Shown here: in pieces, positions 27,857-36,451 of the stretch
Layout: every line of letters begins with the position of its first letter
Position numbering within the stretch: the stretch's first letter is position 1
NCBI RefSeq assembly: GCF_900094555.1
Contig: NZ_FMAC01000004.1
Location: 248,001-312,000, forward strand
Reading direction: 5' to 3'
Length of the DNA stretch: 64,000 nt
From: Martinezella hainanensis
GTDB taxonomy: Bacteria > Pseudomonadota > Alphaproteobacteria > Rhizobiales > Rhizobiaceae
Position numbers and translations under genes: made by a program
Notes under the pieces: model-generated
Told to the model about the DNA's origin: nothing
The model's input: the letters and a program-made list of their open reading frames with translations, nothing else
Database searches by the model: none

Positions 27857-28354
27857 ATGACGCTGGATACGATACTGCCTTTTCTAGGCCATTCCGAACA
27901 AGATCCAGGGCTGGCCGACCTGTTGGCCTCCGTCGGGTTCGACGTTTCCCTGATGCCCGGGCGAGCCCAGCGTGGTGCCGGCACCGGACACTGCGAGCTA
28001 AACTCCCTTGGCATTGAACTCGCCTTCGACTTTCATACTGGCTATAAAACCAGGTTCGGAATGCCCAGGGATGGTGGCAAAGCGATCCTTTCGGCGATCT
28101 TTGCGTATGGCAAGCCCAGCGACATGCGTGCAGCCTATGTCGGGCCGATACCGTTCAGCCGCGGTCCGATTCACAACCGCGACGACGCTTTGCTAGAATT
28201 CGGTTTGCCTGTGCGGACCGAAGAAGAGGATGGCACTGTCGAATGGGACCAATGGGTGAAAGACGGCGTGCAGGTGCGTACGGAATACTTTGACGACGGC
28301 TCCCTTTTTATCTGCACCTACTCGGTACCCTTTATCAAAACCGTATCCAGCTAG
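27857..28354 (+). CDS. Protein of unknown function, 165 residues
   Basis: I do not recognise the family. The 165-residue product is acidic, lacks a signal peptide and membrane segments, and contains aromatic-rich stretches such as ELAFDFHTGYKTRFGMP and TEYFDDGSLFICTYSV. Its base composition looks lower in GC than the flanking genes, which hints at separate history. Size, acidity and isolation would fit an immunity-type protein, but no toxin gene is nearby. The ribosome site (GGAAC 7 bases before ATG) is weak. It is convergent with the Nudix gene. Confidence 0.65.
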   Translation: MTLDTILPFLGHSEQDPGLADLLASVGFDVSLMPGRAQRGAGTGHCELNSLGIELAFDFHTGYKTRFGMPRDGGKAILSAIFAYGKPSDMRAAYVGPIPFSRGPIHNRDDALLEFGLPVRTEEEDGTVEWDQWVKDGVQVRTEYFDDGSLFICTYSVPFIKTVSS

Positions 28355-28400
28355 CACAGCCACGGCAGATGAAGGCAATTCCGACTCGCGTTGGTGGCCC

Positions 28401-28826
28401 TTACAGGTGCTCAAGGAAGTGCTGCATACCATAGCCGAGGCGCTGCCTTGCCACGGCGATCGGCAGCCAGAAGAAGCGGAAGCGAATGGGGTCGCTGCCG
28501 TCGAACGGCGTCATCTCGAAATGGAACCAGGTATCCGGTGTTGCTTCGGGCAGGGTGCAGCGGAAATAGTGTCTCTGATGATGGTATTCGCGCCCGTCCT
28601 TTTCTAAGCGGTAGTCATGAATGCCGAGCGGATATAGATCGCCCGCCGCAAGCCCGGTCTCTTCTTCGAATTCGCGCGCTGCCGCCAGAGCCAAATCTTC
28701 GCCATCCTCGACCGTGCCGCCCGGAACCTGCGGCTCAATGGTGGGAAAATCCGGTTCGTCAAAAACAAGCAGATGCCCGTCCCGAACGGCGTAGATCAGA
28801 ACCTTGACGGCATCGGGCTGCATCAC
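28401..28826 (-). CDS. Nudix hydrolase
   Basis: A 141-residue Nudix protein. The Nudix box is complete: GTVEDGE, seven residues, then REFEEETGL, fitting Gx5Ex7REUxEExGU. The family cleaves nucleoside diphosphate derivatives; the substrate here cannot be told. It overlaps the end of the MoxR gene by 4 bases, so it is translationally coupled to it. Confidence 0.92.
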   Translation of the reverse strand: MMQPDAVKVLIYAVRDGHLLVFDEPDFPTIEPQVPGGTVEDGEDLALAAAREFEEETGLAAGDLYPLGIHDYRLEKDGREYHHQRHYFRCTLPEATPDTWFHFEMTPFDGSDPIRFRFFWLPIAVARQRLGYGMQHFLEHL

Positions 28827-29665
28827 TTCCCCTGCCCGCGCGCCATGAAGGCTAGCCGCTCGAAAAGGTGCACATCCTGCTCGTTCTTCAGCAGTGCGCC
28901 ATGCAGCTTCGGCAGCGCGTTCTTCGCATCGGCGCGCAGCGTTTCGGGGTCGATATCGTCGGCGACCAGCAGGCGAATCCAGTCGAGGGCTTCCGAGGTT
29001 GAAGGCTTTTTCTTCAGGCCCGGCACGTCGCGGATCTCGAAGAACTGCGTCAGCGCCGCATGGACAAGCGCCTGCTTGATGCCGGGATAATGCACCTCGA
29101 CGATGCGCTTCAGCGTCTCCATGTCGGGAAAGCGGATATAGTGGAAGAAGCAGCGACGCAGGAAGGCGTCCGGCAATTCCTTCTCGTTGTTCGAGGTAAT
29201 GATGACGATCGGGCGGATCGCGGCCTGGATGGTCTCGCCGGTCTCATAGACATGGAATTCCATGCGGTCGAGTTCCTGCAGGAGATCGTTCGGGAACTCG
29301 ATGTCGGCCTTGTCGATCTCGTCGATCAGCAGCACGCATTTCGCCGGCGAGGTGAAGGCCTGCCAGAGCTTGCCCTGGCGGATATAGTTCCTCACATCGT
29401 GAACTCTGATGTCGCCGAGCTGGCTGTCGCGCAGGCGAGAGACTGCATCGTATTCGTAGAGACCCTGCTGCGCCTTCGTCGTCGATTTGACGTTCCATTC
29501 GATGAGATCGAGACCGAGGGCGGCGGCTATCTGGCGCGCAAGTTCAGTCTTGCCCGTACCGGGCTCGCCCTTTACCAGGAGCGGGCGCTCCAACCTAATG
29601 GCGGCATTGACGGCGACCATCAGATCCTTGTCGGCGATATAGTCGGCAGTTCCCTGGAATTGCAT
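28823..29665 (-). CDS. MoxR family AAA+ ATPase
   Basis: A 280-residue AAA+ ATPase with Walker A GEPGTGKT (33-40), Walker B LLIDEID (112-118), sensor 1 IITSNNEKELPDAFLRR with an arginine finger. MoxR ATPases act as chaperones with VWA-domain partners for cofactor insertion and complex maturation. The likely partner is the VWA gene at 25342-26535, 2.3 kb further along the same strand. It begins with its own upstream gap of 160 bases facing the SbmA/BacA-like gene. Confidence 0.92.
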   Translation of the reverse strand: MQFQGTADYIADKDLMVAVNAAIRLERPLLVKGEPGTGKTELARQIAAALGLDLIEWNVKSTTKAQQGLYEYDAVSRLRDSQLGDIRVHDVRNYIRQGKLWQAFTSPAKCVLLIDEIDKADIEFPNDLLQELDRMEFHVYETGETIQAAIRPIVIITSNNEKELPDAFLRRCFFHYIRFPDMETLKRIVEVHYPGIKQALVHAALTQFFEIRDVPGLKKKPSTSEALDWIRLLVADDIDPETLRADAKNALPKLHGALLKNEQDVHLFERLAFMARGQGK

Positions 29666-29828
29666 CGGAAGGCTTTCTCAATCTTTCGAGTGCAAGCTAA
29701 TTGCTGACCTTATTCGGTTCAAGACGCGAAACCGTGTATATAGGAATGTGATCCCACCGATCTATTGCAAGGGTGGACATGAGGGCGGGTCATGATTAAT
29801 TGACGGGACGCGTCGCAGGGAAGTGCTG

Positions 29829-31679
29829 ATGGCAGTTGAAAAGCAAGCCAAGCCGAATATCCAGGGAAACGAACAGGTCGGATACGATTTGAGCCTTTTC
29901 TTTCGGCTGAGGATGATGTTCTCCGCTTTCTGGAATTCGGCTGTTCGCATCAAGATCATTTCCCTGACCATCGCGCTCTTCGTGATCATTCTGGTCACGG
30001 CCTATGTCCAGGTGCTGCTTAACAACTGGAATGCGCCTTTTTACGATTCACTGGCAAGGCGCGATATCACCGCTTTCTTCCATCAACTCGGCGTCTTCGG
30101 CATCATCGCCGGTTCGCTGCTCGTCCTCAATGTCGTCCAGGCCTGGCTGAACCAGATGACCGCGCTCTATATGCGCGAGGGGTTGGCGCGGGATCTGGTG
30201 GATCAATGGCTGCAGGCCAAGCGCGCGCTTCGCCTTGCCTCTTCCGGTCTCATCGGCGTCAATCCCGACCAGCGGCTGCATGAGGACGCCCGCAATCTTG
30301 CCGAAAGCTCGACAGGGCTTGCCATCGGTCTGGTGCAGGCGACAATCCTGCTTTTGAGCTTCATCGGCGTGCTCTGGGAGCTCTCCAGCGGCATGGTCTT
30401 TCATCTCCGGGGCATGAGCTTCTCCATCCCGGGCTACATGGTCTGGGCCGCAATCCTTTATGCGGGCTCTGCTTCCTTTCTCAGCCAGTTCGTCGGCCGC
30501 CGTCTCGTGCGGCTGAATGCGGATCGCTATTCGAAGGAAGCCGAGCTGCGCTTCGCGCTCATGCATGCCAACGAACATATGCCGGCGATCACGATTGCCG
30601 GCGGCGAGGAGAACGAGCGCCGGCGGATCAATCTTGATATTTCGGCCGTGCTTGCCGTCATCCGCCAGCTCGCCATCGCCAATACCAATCTGACCTGGGT
30701 GTCGGCCGGCTACGGCTGGCTGGTGCTGATCATTCCCATCCTCGTTGCCGCACCCGCCTACTTCTCCGGCGGCCTGACCTTCGGCCAGCTGATGGTGGCG
30801 GTTGGTGCCTTCAATCAGGTCAATTCGGCGTTGCGCTGGTACGTCGCCAATTTCGGGCCGATCGCCGAATGGCGCGCCACGCTGATGCGTGTGACCGATT
30901 TCCGCAAGGCACTGACGGAAATGGATGACAAGACGCCGATGCCGCACACCCTCATCTTCGAAAAGGCGGCACCGGGCACGATGGTCTGGACCGATCTGGA
31001 GATTTCGACGAAGACCAGTGACGAAGCGACGGAAAACGGCTTCCGGATCGCGGAAGGTACGGTCACGATCAATGCCGGCGAGCATGTGATGATCAATGGT
31101 GATCACGGCGTGAACCGCAGACTGCTGTTCGAGGTGCTGGCGCATCAATGGTATAGTGGTTCCGGCACGGTCAGCCTGCCGCCGATGGACGATATGCTGT
31201 TCGTGCCGCACACGCCTTATGTACCGACCGGCACGCTGAGGGAAGCAATCTGTTTTCCTGATGATCGGGATGCCTATGACGATGCCGCCGTCGATGCCGT
31301 CATCGACAAGGTGGGGCTTGGCCGCCTGAAGAGCCGTCTCGACACGCAGGCTCGCTGGGATCGATTGCTCGATACCGAAGAGCAGAAAGCCGTCGGCTTT
31401 GCGCATCTGCTGCTCGCGAAGCCGAAATGGGTCGTCTTCGACGATGCCCTGGAAGGGTTGGAGGCCGAGGTACAGGCGAAGGCGTTTGCTCTGCTGGCGG
31501 AACTGGAAGATGCAACCCTGATCTATATCGGCCGCTCCGATGCCTTCATGCACGCCATGTCGCCGCGTGTCCTGCATCTGCAGTCTTTGGCTCCGCATGA
31601 GCACAGCACCGACACGCAAACGTCTTCCGAAGCTAGCGTTGCGGCACAGACGGATGAGAAAAAGGCCAGTGCGCCGTAA
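29829..31679 (+). CDS. SbmA/BacA-like transporter with degenerate C-terminal ABC domain
   Basis: A 616-residue inner-membrane protein. The first ~350 residues carry six to eight hydrophobic helices and the SbmA/BacA-like stretches NNWNAPFYDSLARRDITAF, WRWxx-like LRWYVANF and RMENADQRI-type VNPDQRLHEDA. The C-terminal ~200 residues align with an ABC ATPase but have lost every catalytic motif: Walker A reads GDHGVNRR (424-431), signature LDTEEQK, Walker B VFDDA and the H-loop GRS. It therefore probably cannot hydrolyse ATP and may be proton-driven like BacA. ATG 29829 is preferred over GTG 29823, which overlaps the AGGGAAG ribosome site. An acidic tail ends the protein. Confidence 0.85.
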   Translation: MAVEKQAKPNIQGNEQVGYDLSLFFRLRMMFSAFWNSAVRIKIISLTIALFVIILVTAYVQVLLNNWNAPFYDSLARRDITAFFHQLGVFGIIAGSLLVLNVVQAWLNQMTALYMREGLARDLVDQWLQAKRALRLASSGLIGVNPDQRLHEDARNLAESSTGLAIGLVQATILLLSFIGVLWELSSGMVFHLRGMSFSIPGYMVWAAILYAGSASFLSQFVGRRLVRLNADRYSKEAELRFALMHANEHMPAITIAGGEENERRRINLDISAVLAVIRQLAIANTNLTWVSAGYGWLVLIIPILVAAPAYFSGGLTFGQLMVAVGAFNQVNSALRWYVANFGPIAEWRATLMRVTDFRKALTEMDDKTPMPHTLIFEKAAPGTMVWTDLEISTKTSDEATENGFRIAEGTVTINAGEHVMINGDHGVNRRLLFEVLAHQWYSGSGTVSLPPMDDMLFVPHTPYVPTGTLREAICFPDDRDAYDDAAVDAVIDKVGLGRLKSRLDTQARWDRLLDTEEQKAVGFAHLLLAKPKWVVFDDALEGLEAEVQAKAFALLAELEDATLIYIGRSDAFMHAMSPRVLHLQSLAPHEHSTDTQTSSEASVAAQTDEKKASAP

Positions 31680-31752
31680 CCAGGTGCGCTGTAACTAGGA
31701 CGGCTCGGTAAGTCTTCACACCGCCGCTTTGGCTTCAATTCGCCCAAAATGC

Positions 31753-31784
31753 AAAACGCCCCGTCACCAGGACGAGGCGTTTTT
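31753..31784. terminator. Bidirectional terminator between the transporter and efp
   Basis: AAAACGCC-CCGTC and GACGA-GGCGTTTTT form a stem around ACCA, with T-runs in both directions. It separates the two convergent transcripts. Confidence 0.85.
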
Positions 31785-31807
31785 CAATGCGGAGAGAAAC
31801 TGATCGC

Positions 31808-32377
31808 TCAGTCCTTGGCGCGCTCGACGTAGGAATTGTCTTCCGTGGCGATGACGACGCGGGTGCCGGCGGTAATGTGCGGCGGCACCAGGGTGCGGAT
31901 GCCGTTCGACAGTATGGCGGGCTTGTAGGAAGAGGATGCCGTCTGGCCCTTCACGACCGGCTCGGTCTCGCTGATTTCGAGCGTGACATGGCGCGGCAGT
32001 TCGATCGCGAGCGGGATGCCTTCGTGGATCGACAGGATGCAGGTCATGCCTTCCTGCAGATAGGCCTTCTGGTCGCCCATGGTTTCGACGTCGACGACCA
32101 CCTGGTCGTAGGTTGCCGGGTTCATGAAGTGGAAGCCTTCGCCGTCTTCATAGAGGTACTGGAAGTTCACGTCTTCGACGAAGGCGCGCTCGACCTGCTC
32201 GGTGGTGCGCCAGCGCTCGGAGACCTTCACGCCATCGACGATGCGGCGCATGTCGACCTGGGTAACCGGAGTGCCCTTGCCCGGATGAAAGTTCTGTGCG
32301 GTGAGAACGACGTAGAGCTTGCCGTCGACGTCGAGAACGTTGCCCTTGCGGACGGAAGAGGCGATGACCTTGACCAT
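31808..32377 (-). CDS. efp: Elongation factor P
   Basis: A 189-residue EF-P with the KOW-like domain 1 and two OB-like domains. The lysine at the tip of domain 1 is K34 (FHPGKGTP), the site modified with beta-lysine by EpmA and EpmB, both encoded next door. EF-P helps ribosomes pass polyproline stretches. Domain 3 ends [18 protein letters not shown]. It is divergent from epmA with a 150-base gap. Confidence 0.97.
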   Translation of the reverse strand: MVKVIASSVRKGNVLDVDGKLYVVLTAQNFHPGKGTPVTQVDMRRIVDGVKVSERWRTTEQVERAFVEDVNFQYLYEDGEGFHFMNPATYDQVVVDVETMGDQKAYLQEGMTCILSIHEGIPLAIELPRHVTLEISETEPVVKGQTASSSYKPAILSNGIRTLVPPHITAGTRVVIATEDNSYVERAKD

Positions 32378-32529
32378 AAGACTTCCTTGTAACGCTGCGT
32401 TTTGCGTCGTAGAGGGACTGTCTGAATGCTCTCCGAGACGCAGCTTTTGTTTGCTTGGGGGCGCAACTACCCTAAATCAATGGAAATTGCCACCCCCCAA
32501 CGTGGCCGGTGCGCTGAAGAAAGCTAGGA

Positions 32530-33594
32530 ATGAAGCCAAAGACGAGCAAAGCGTCCCCCTGGTGGACCCGCAACGTCCATGCGGACCGGCGGCCGTTCCT
32601 CATCGGTCGCAATGCCATTCAGGCGGCATTGCGCATTTTCTTCGCGCGCAACGACTTCATCGAGGTCGATACGGCGACGCTGCAGGTGTCGCCCGGCAAC
32701 GAGGCGCATCTCCACGCCTTCGAGACCGAAGCGCTGACGACCGACGGCAGGGCATTGCCTCTCTATCTGCACACCTCGCCGGAGTTCGCCTGCAAGAAGC
32801 TGCTTGCGGCCGGTGAAGAGCGCATCGCCTGCTTTGCCCATGTCTACCGCAATCGCGAGCGTGGACCGCTGCACCATCCGGAATTCACCATGCTCGAATG
32901 GTACAGGGCGGGCGAGAGCTACGAGACCCTGATGGCGGATTGCGCCGCGTTGCTTGCGCTGGCGGCGGAAACTGTGGGTGCAAAGAAATTCAGCTACCGG
33001 GGCGCTGAAACGGATCCATTTTTGCCGCCTGAGCGCATCAGCGTTGCCGCCGCCTTCCAGCGCTATGCCGGTATCGATCTCTTTGCCTCCATCGGCCTCG
33101 ATGGGTCGACGGATCGCGAGCGGCTGGCGGCGGATATGCGTAAGGCGGGCATTCGTGTTGCTGATGACGACCTCTGGCAGGATCTCTTCAGCCGGATTCT
33201 GGTCGAGAAGATCGAGCCCAATCTCGGCTTTGGTCGCGCCACCATTCTCGACGAATATCCCGTTTCCGAGGCGGCACTTGCGCGGCCGTCGGCAGCCGAT
33301 CATCGCGTTGCCGAGCGTTTCGAGCTCTATGCCTGCGGCGTCGAGCTTGCCAATGCCTTCGGCGAGCTTACCAATGCCGAGGAGCAGCGGCGACGCTTCG
33401 AGATCGAGATGGCGGAAAAGCAGCGCGTCTACGGTGAAACCTATCCTCTGGACGAGGATTTTCTGGAGGCGCTTGCCGTGATGCCCGAGGCGAGCGGCAT
33501 CGCGCTCGGTTTCGACCGGCTCGTGATGCTGGCAACCGGCGCTTCGCGGATCGAACAGGTCTTGTGGGCACCCGTCGCGGAGTATGACGCATGA
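32530..33594 (+). CDS. epmA: EF-P--(R)-beta-lysine ligase EpmA
   Basis: A 354-residue class II lysyl-tRNA-synthetase paralogue without the anticodon-binding domain. Motif 2 is seen as FAHVYRNRERGPLHHPEFTM (102-121) and motif 3 as GIALGFDRLVML near the C-terminus. It attaches (R)-beta-lysine to K34 of EF-P. It overlaps epmB by 4 bases and diverges from efp, so ligase, aminomutase and target are together. Confidence 0.95.
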   Translation: MKPKTSKASPWWTRNVHADRRPFLIGRNAIQAALRIFFARNDFIEVDTATLQVSPGNEAHLHAFETEALTTDGRALPLYLHTSPEFACKKLLAAGEERIACFAHVYRNRERGPLHHPEFTMLEWYRAGESYETLMADCAALLALAAETVGAKKFSYRGAETDPFLPPERISVAAAFQRYAGIDLFASIGLDGSTDRERLAADMRKAGIRVADDDLWQDLFSRILVEKIEPNLGFGRATILDEYPVSEAALARPSAADHRVAERFELYACGVELANAFGELTNAEEQRRRFEIEMAEKQRVYGETYPLDEDFLEALAVMPEASGIALGFDRLVMLATGASRIEQVLWAPVAEYDA

Positions 33595-34643
33595 ATGTGA
33601 TGCGCCCGATCCGGACTATCGGCGAGCTTGAACGCGCCGGGCTGATCGATGCCGATCAGGCGGTTGCGTTGGAAGCCGTGGCGGAGCGCTATGCCGTTGC
33701 CCTGACGCCGACCGTGGCGCGCCTGATCGATCCCGCGAACCCAGCCGATCCCATTGCCCGGCAGTTCGTGCCTGATGCCGCTGAACTCATCGTTACGCCC
33801 GACGAGCGGGCCGATCCGATCGGCGATCACGCGCATAGCCCGGTCGAAGGCATCGTGCATCGCTATCCGGACCGCGTGCTTCTGAAAGCCGTGCATGTCT
33901 GCCCGGTCTATTGCCGCTTCTGCTTCCGGCGCGAGATGGTCGGGCCACAGGGGCTCGGCACGCTTGATGGAGATGCGCTCGACGGTGCCTTTGCCTATAT
34001 CCGCGACCACAAGGAAATCTGGGAGGTTATCCTCACCGGCGGCGATCCGCTGGTGCTGTCTCCGCGACGGCTCGAAGAGATCTTGAGGCAGCTTGCCGAT
34101 ATCGACCATGTGAAGATCGTCCGCTTTCACACGCGCATCCCGGTCGTTGACCCATCAAGGATCGATGCGGCGCTGATTGTGGCGTTGAAGGCGAGCGGCA
34201 AGACCATCTATGTGGCGCTGCATGCCAACCATCCGCGCGAGCTGACCGAGGAGGCGCGTGCTGCCTGCGCGCGGCTGGTCGATGCCGGCATCGTGCTCGT
34301 CAGCCAGTCGGTTCTCCTGAAGGGCGTCAACGACGATGTGGACGTGCTGGCGGCGCTGATGAAAGCTTTCGTCGAAACGCGGGTGAAGCCCTATTATCTG
34401 CATCATCCCGATCTTGCGCCCGGCACCAGCCATTTCCGCCTGTCGATCTCTGAGGGGCAGGCGATCGTGGCGGCATTGCGCGGCCGCATTTCCGGCCTCT
34501 GCCAGCCCACCTACATCCTCGATATTCCCGGCGGCTATGGCAAGGCCGATATCGGCCAGAGCTCGGTGCGCGAGCTTGGCGAAGGCTGCTATTCGATTTC
34601 GGACTATCGCGGCGGCGAACATATCTATCCGCCGCAAAGCTAA
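33591..34643 (+). CDS. epmB: EF-P (R)-beta-lysine synthase, lysine 2,3-aminomutase EpmB
   Basis: A 350-residue radical-SAM enzyme that makes (R)-beta-lysine from lysine for EF-P. The cluster motif CxxxCxxC is C104, C108 and C111 (CPVYCRFCF), followed by the GGDPL SAM-binding stretch. PLP-binding lysine would be in the C-terminal third (GGYGKAD). No epmC hydroxylase is present in the window. Confidence 0.94.
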   Translation: MNVMRPIRTIGELERAGLIDADQAVALEAVAERYAVALTPTVARLIDPANPADPIARQFVPDAAELIVTPDERADPIGDHAHSPVEGIVHRYPDRVLLKAVHVCPVYCRFCFRREMVGPQGLGTLDGDALDGAFAYIRDHKEIWEVILTGGDPLVLSPRRLEEILRQLADIDHVKIVRFHTRIPVVDPSRIDAALIVALKASGKTIYVALHANHPRELTEEARAACARLVDAGIVLVSQSVLLKGVNDDVDVLAALMKAFVETRVKPYYLHHPDLAPGTSHFRLSISEGQAIVAALRGRISGLCQPTYILDIPGGYGKADIGQSSVRELGEGCYSISDYRGGEHIYPPQS

Positions 34644-35000
34644 AGCGTACACTTATGATCCTATACTGCGCTGACGCTCTGATTGTGGTGATGATTTTCG
34701 AATAAAACGTAATGGCGAATTTTGGTGCGTTAACCTTCTTCGTGATCCCGTTCTTCCAAAAATCGTCAGGATAAAATATTAGAAAACATTAATATTAATG
34801 CGGAAGTCGTCATTTAGATGGCTTACACATGGTAAATTTTAATCAGAAAAGTCTCGAATATAGCAATTTCCTACAAAGTATAAGTTGTTTGTATTTACCA
34901 CGTCGCTTAGCGGAATGTTCTATTTTGCCTGTTACTTCTTGGCGAACGATAAGACGGCGTAACTTCGGTTATGCTTACCATTGCCAGAAGGGACTAGACT
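34644..35000 (+). other. AT-rich leader before the carrier-protein cluster
   Basis: About 360 bases, clearly richer in A/T than the surroundings, with no supported gene. It contains the perfect 14-bp palindrome CATTAATATTAATG (34787-34800) and several A/T tracts. This is where promoter and regulator sites of the downstream operon should be. An AT-rich binder of the MucR/Ros type is conceivable but not shown. Confidence 0.5.
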
Positions 35001-35252
35001 ATGAACAAGACGATTCGCGATTTGCTGGCCAAGTTCGGCGCGCTTCCCGTTGCTATCGATCAGATCGAAGACGATGCCGATCTCTACGCAACCGGACTGT
35101 CTTCCTTCGCTTCCGTGCAGTTGATGCTTGGCATCGAGGAAGCCTTCGACATCGAGTTTCCCGACAATCTGCTGAACCGCAAGTCCTTCGCCAGCATTGC
35201 CGCGATCGAGAGAACCGTCGGCATGATCCTCGACAGTAGAAAGGTCGCATAA
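35001..35252 (+). CDS. Acyl/aminoacyl carrier protein
   Basis: An 83-residue carrier protein. The phosphopantetheine site is in TGLSSFASVQLML; by alignment to the usual DSL the attachment serine is S35. Helix 2 continues with GIEEAFDIEFPD. It differs from fatty-acid ACP in the SSF triplet. It directly precedes a dehydrogenase (start overlapping the stop) and an amino acid:[carrier protein] ligase, so its cargo is expected to be an amino acid. Confidence 0.93.
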   Translation: MNKTIRDLLAKFGALPVAIDQIEDDADLYATGLSSFASVQLMLGIEEAFDIEFPDNLLNRKSFASIAAIERTVGMILDSRKVA

Positions 35253-36445
35253 TGACTGCGGCGGTCGCTTTACTCGAGGTTGGGGCGGGCGAGGGAGCGG
35301 CGGTACGCGCCGCCCGTGTCGCAGCGATCGCCAGCCAGCATGCCGATGCCGTCGATGCCGAGGGCCGGTTTCCACGTGAAGCTGTCGACGCGATGCGCGC
35401 CGAAAAGCTGCTTTCCATCCAGATCCCCGCCGATCTCGGCGGCGAAGGCGCGTCGATGACCGAAATCGCCGAGCTCTGCTCGATCCTCGGTCAGGCTTGC
35501 GCCGCAAGCGCCATGGTCTTCGCCATGCACCAGATCAAGCTTTCGAGCCTGGTCGAGCACGGCGCCGAGAGCGACTGGCACCGCGACTTCATGCGCCGTA
35601 TCGCGCGGGAACAGCTGCTGCTCGCTTCGGCGACGACCGAAGGCGGGATCGGTGGCAACCTGCGCAACAGCATCTGTGCCATCAAGGTCGAGGGTGACAC
35701 CTGCTACCTCGAAAAGGATGCGACCGTCATTTCCTATGGCGCCCATGCCGACGCCATCCTGATTACCTCGCGCAGCCATGCCGAGGCGGCGTCCTCCGAT
35801 CAGGTGCTGACCTGCTTCCTGAAAGACCAGTACGACATCAAGCGTACGGTCGAGTGGAACACGCTCGGCATGCGCGGCACCTGCTCCGACGGCTTCCTCT
35901 TCAAGGGCGAAGCTCCGGCCAGGCAGATCCTGCCGAAGCCATTTGCCGAGATCGCCGCGCAATCGATGCTGGCAAGCTCGCATCTTCTTTGGAGCGGCGT
36001 GTGGTACGGCATTGCCGCCGACGCTGTTTCCCGCGCGCAGGCATTCGTGCGCGCCGCTGCCCGCAAGTCTCCCGGTGCGCCGCCGCCCGGCGCGCTGCGT
36101 CTCGCCGAAGCCTCCAGCATGCTGCAGATGGTGAAGTCCAATGTGGTTGCCGGGCTGAAGGCCTATGAAGAGGCGAAGCTCGATGCCGATCGCCTGTCGT
36201 CCATGGCCTTCGCCGTGGCGATGAACAACGTCAAGATCGCTTCGTCCGAGATGATCCTGCCGATCATCAACCACGCGATGCTGATCTGCGGCATCATGGG
36301 CTACAAGAACGGTACGCCCTATAGCCTCGGCCGCCACCTGCGCGACGCGCACTCGGCGCAATTGATGATCTCGAATGACCGCATTCTCGGCAATACGTCG
36401 ACCATGCTGCTCGTCCACAAACAAGATACCAGCCTGTTGGGGTAA
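35252..36445 (+). CDS. Acyl-CoA dehydrogenase-like flavoprotein
   Basis: A 397-residue protein of the acyl-CoA dehydrogenase fold: helical N-terminus (IPADLGGEGASM), middle beta domain (LLASATTEGGIGGN, GMRGTCSDGF) and helical C-terminus (GIMGYKNGTPYSLGRHLRDA). The catalytic YEGT stretch of classical members is absent; SNDRILGNTS (374-383) stands there, so the usual base is missing or moved. In this cluster it probably acts on an aminoacyl- or acyl-loaded carrier protein and may not perform classical beta-oxidation chemistry. The start overlaps the carrier stop (TAATG). Confidence 0.88.
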   Translation: MTAAVALLEVGAGEGAAVRAARVAAIASQHADAVDAEGRFPREAVDAMRAEKLLSIQIPADLGGEGASMTEIAELCSILGQACAASAMVFAMHQIKLSSLVEHGAESDWHRDFMRRIAREQLLLASATTEGGIGGNLRNSICAIKVEGDTCYLEKDATVISYGAHADAILITSRSHAEAASSDQVLTCFLKDQYDIKRTVEWNTLGMRGTCSDGFLFKGEAPARQILPKPFAEIAAQSMLASSHLLWSGVWYGIAADAVSRAQAFVRAAARKSPGAPPPGALRLAEASSMLQMVKSNVVAGLKAYEEAKLDADRLSSMAFAVAMNNVKIASSEMILPIINHAMLICGIMGYKNGTPYSLGRHLRDAHSAQLMISNDRILGNTSTMLLVHKQDTSLLG

Positions 36446-36451
36446 TTCGTC

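Noticed and set aside
29829..31679. The degenerate ABC domain as a pseudogene
   Set aside because: The frame is intact for 616 codons with a good ribosome site and a proper terminator, so loss of motifs is more likely functional divergence than decay.
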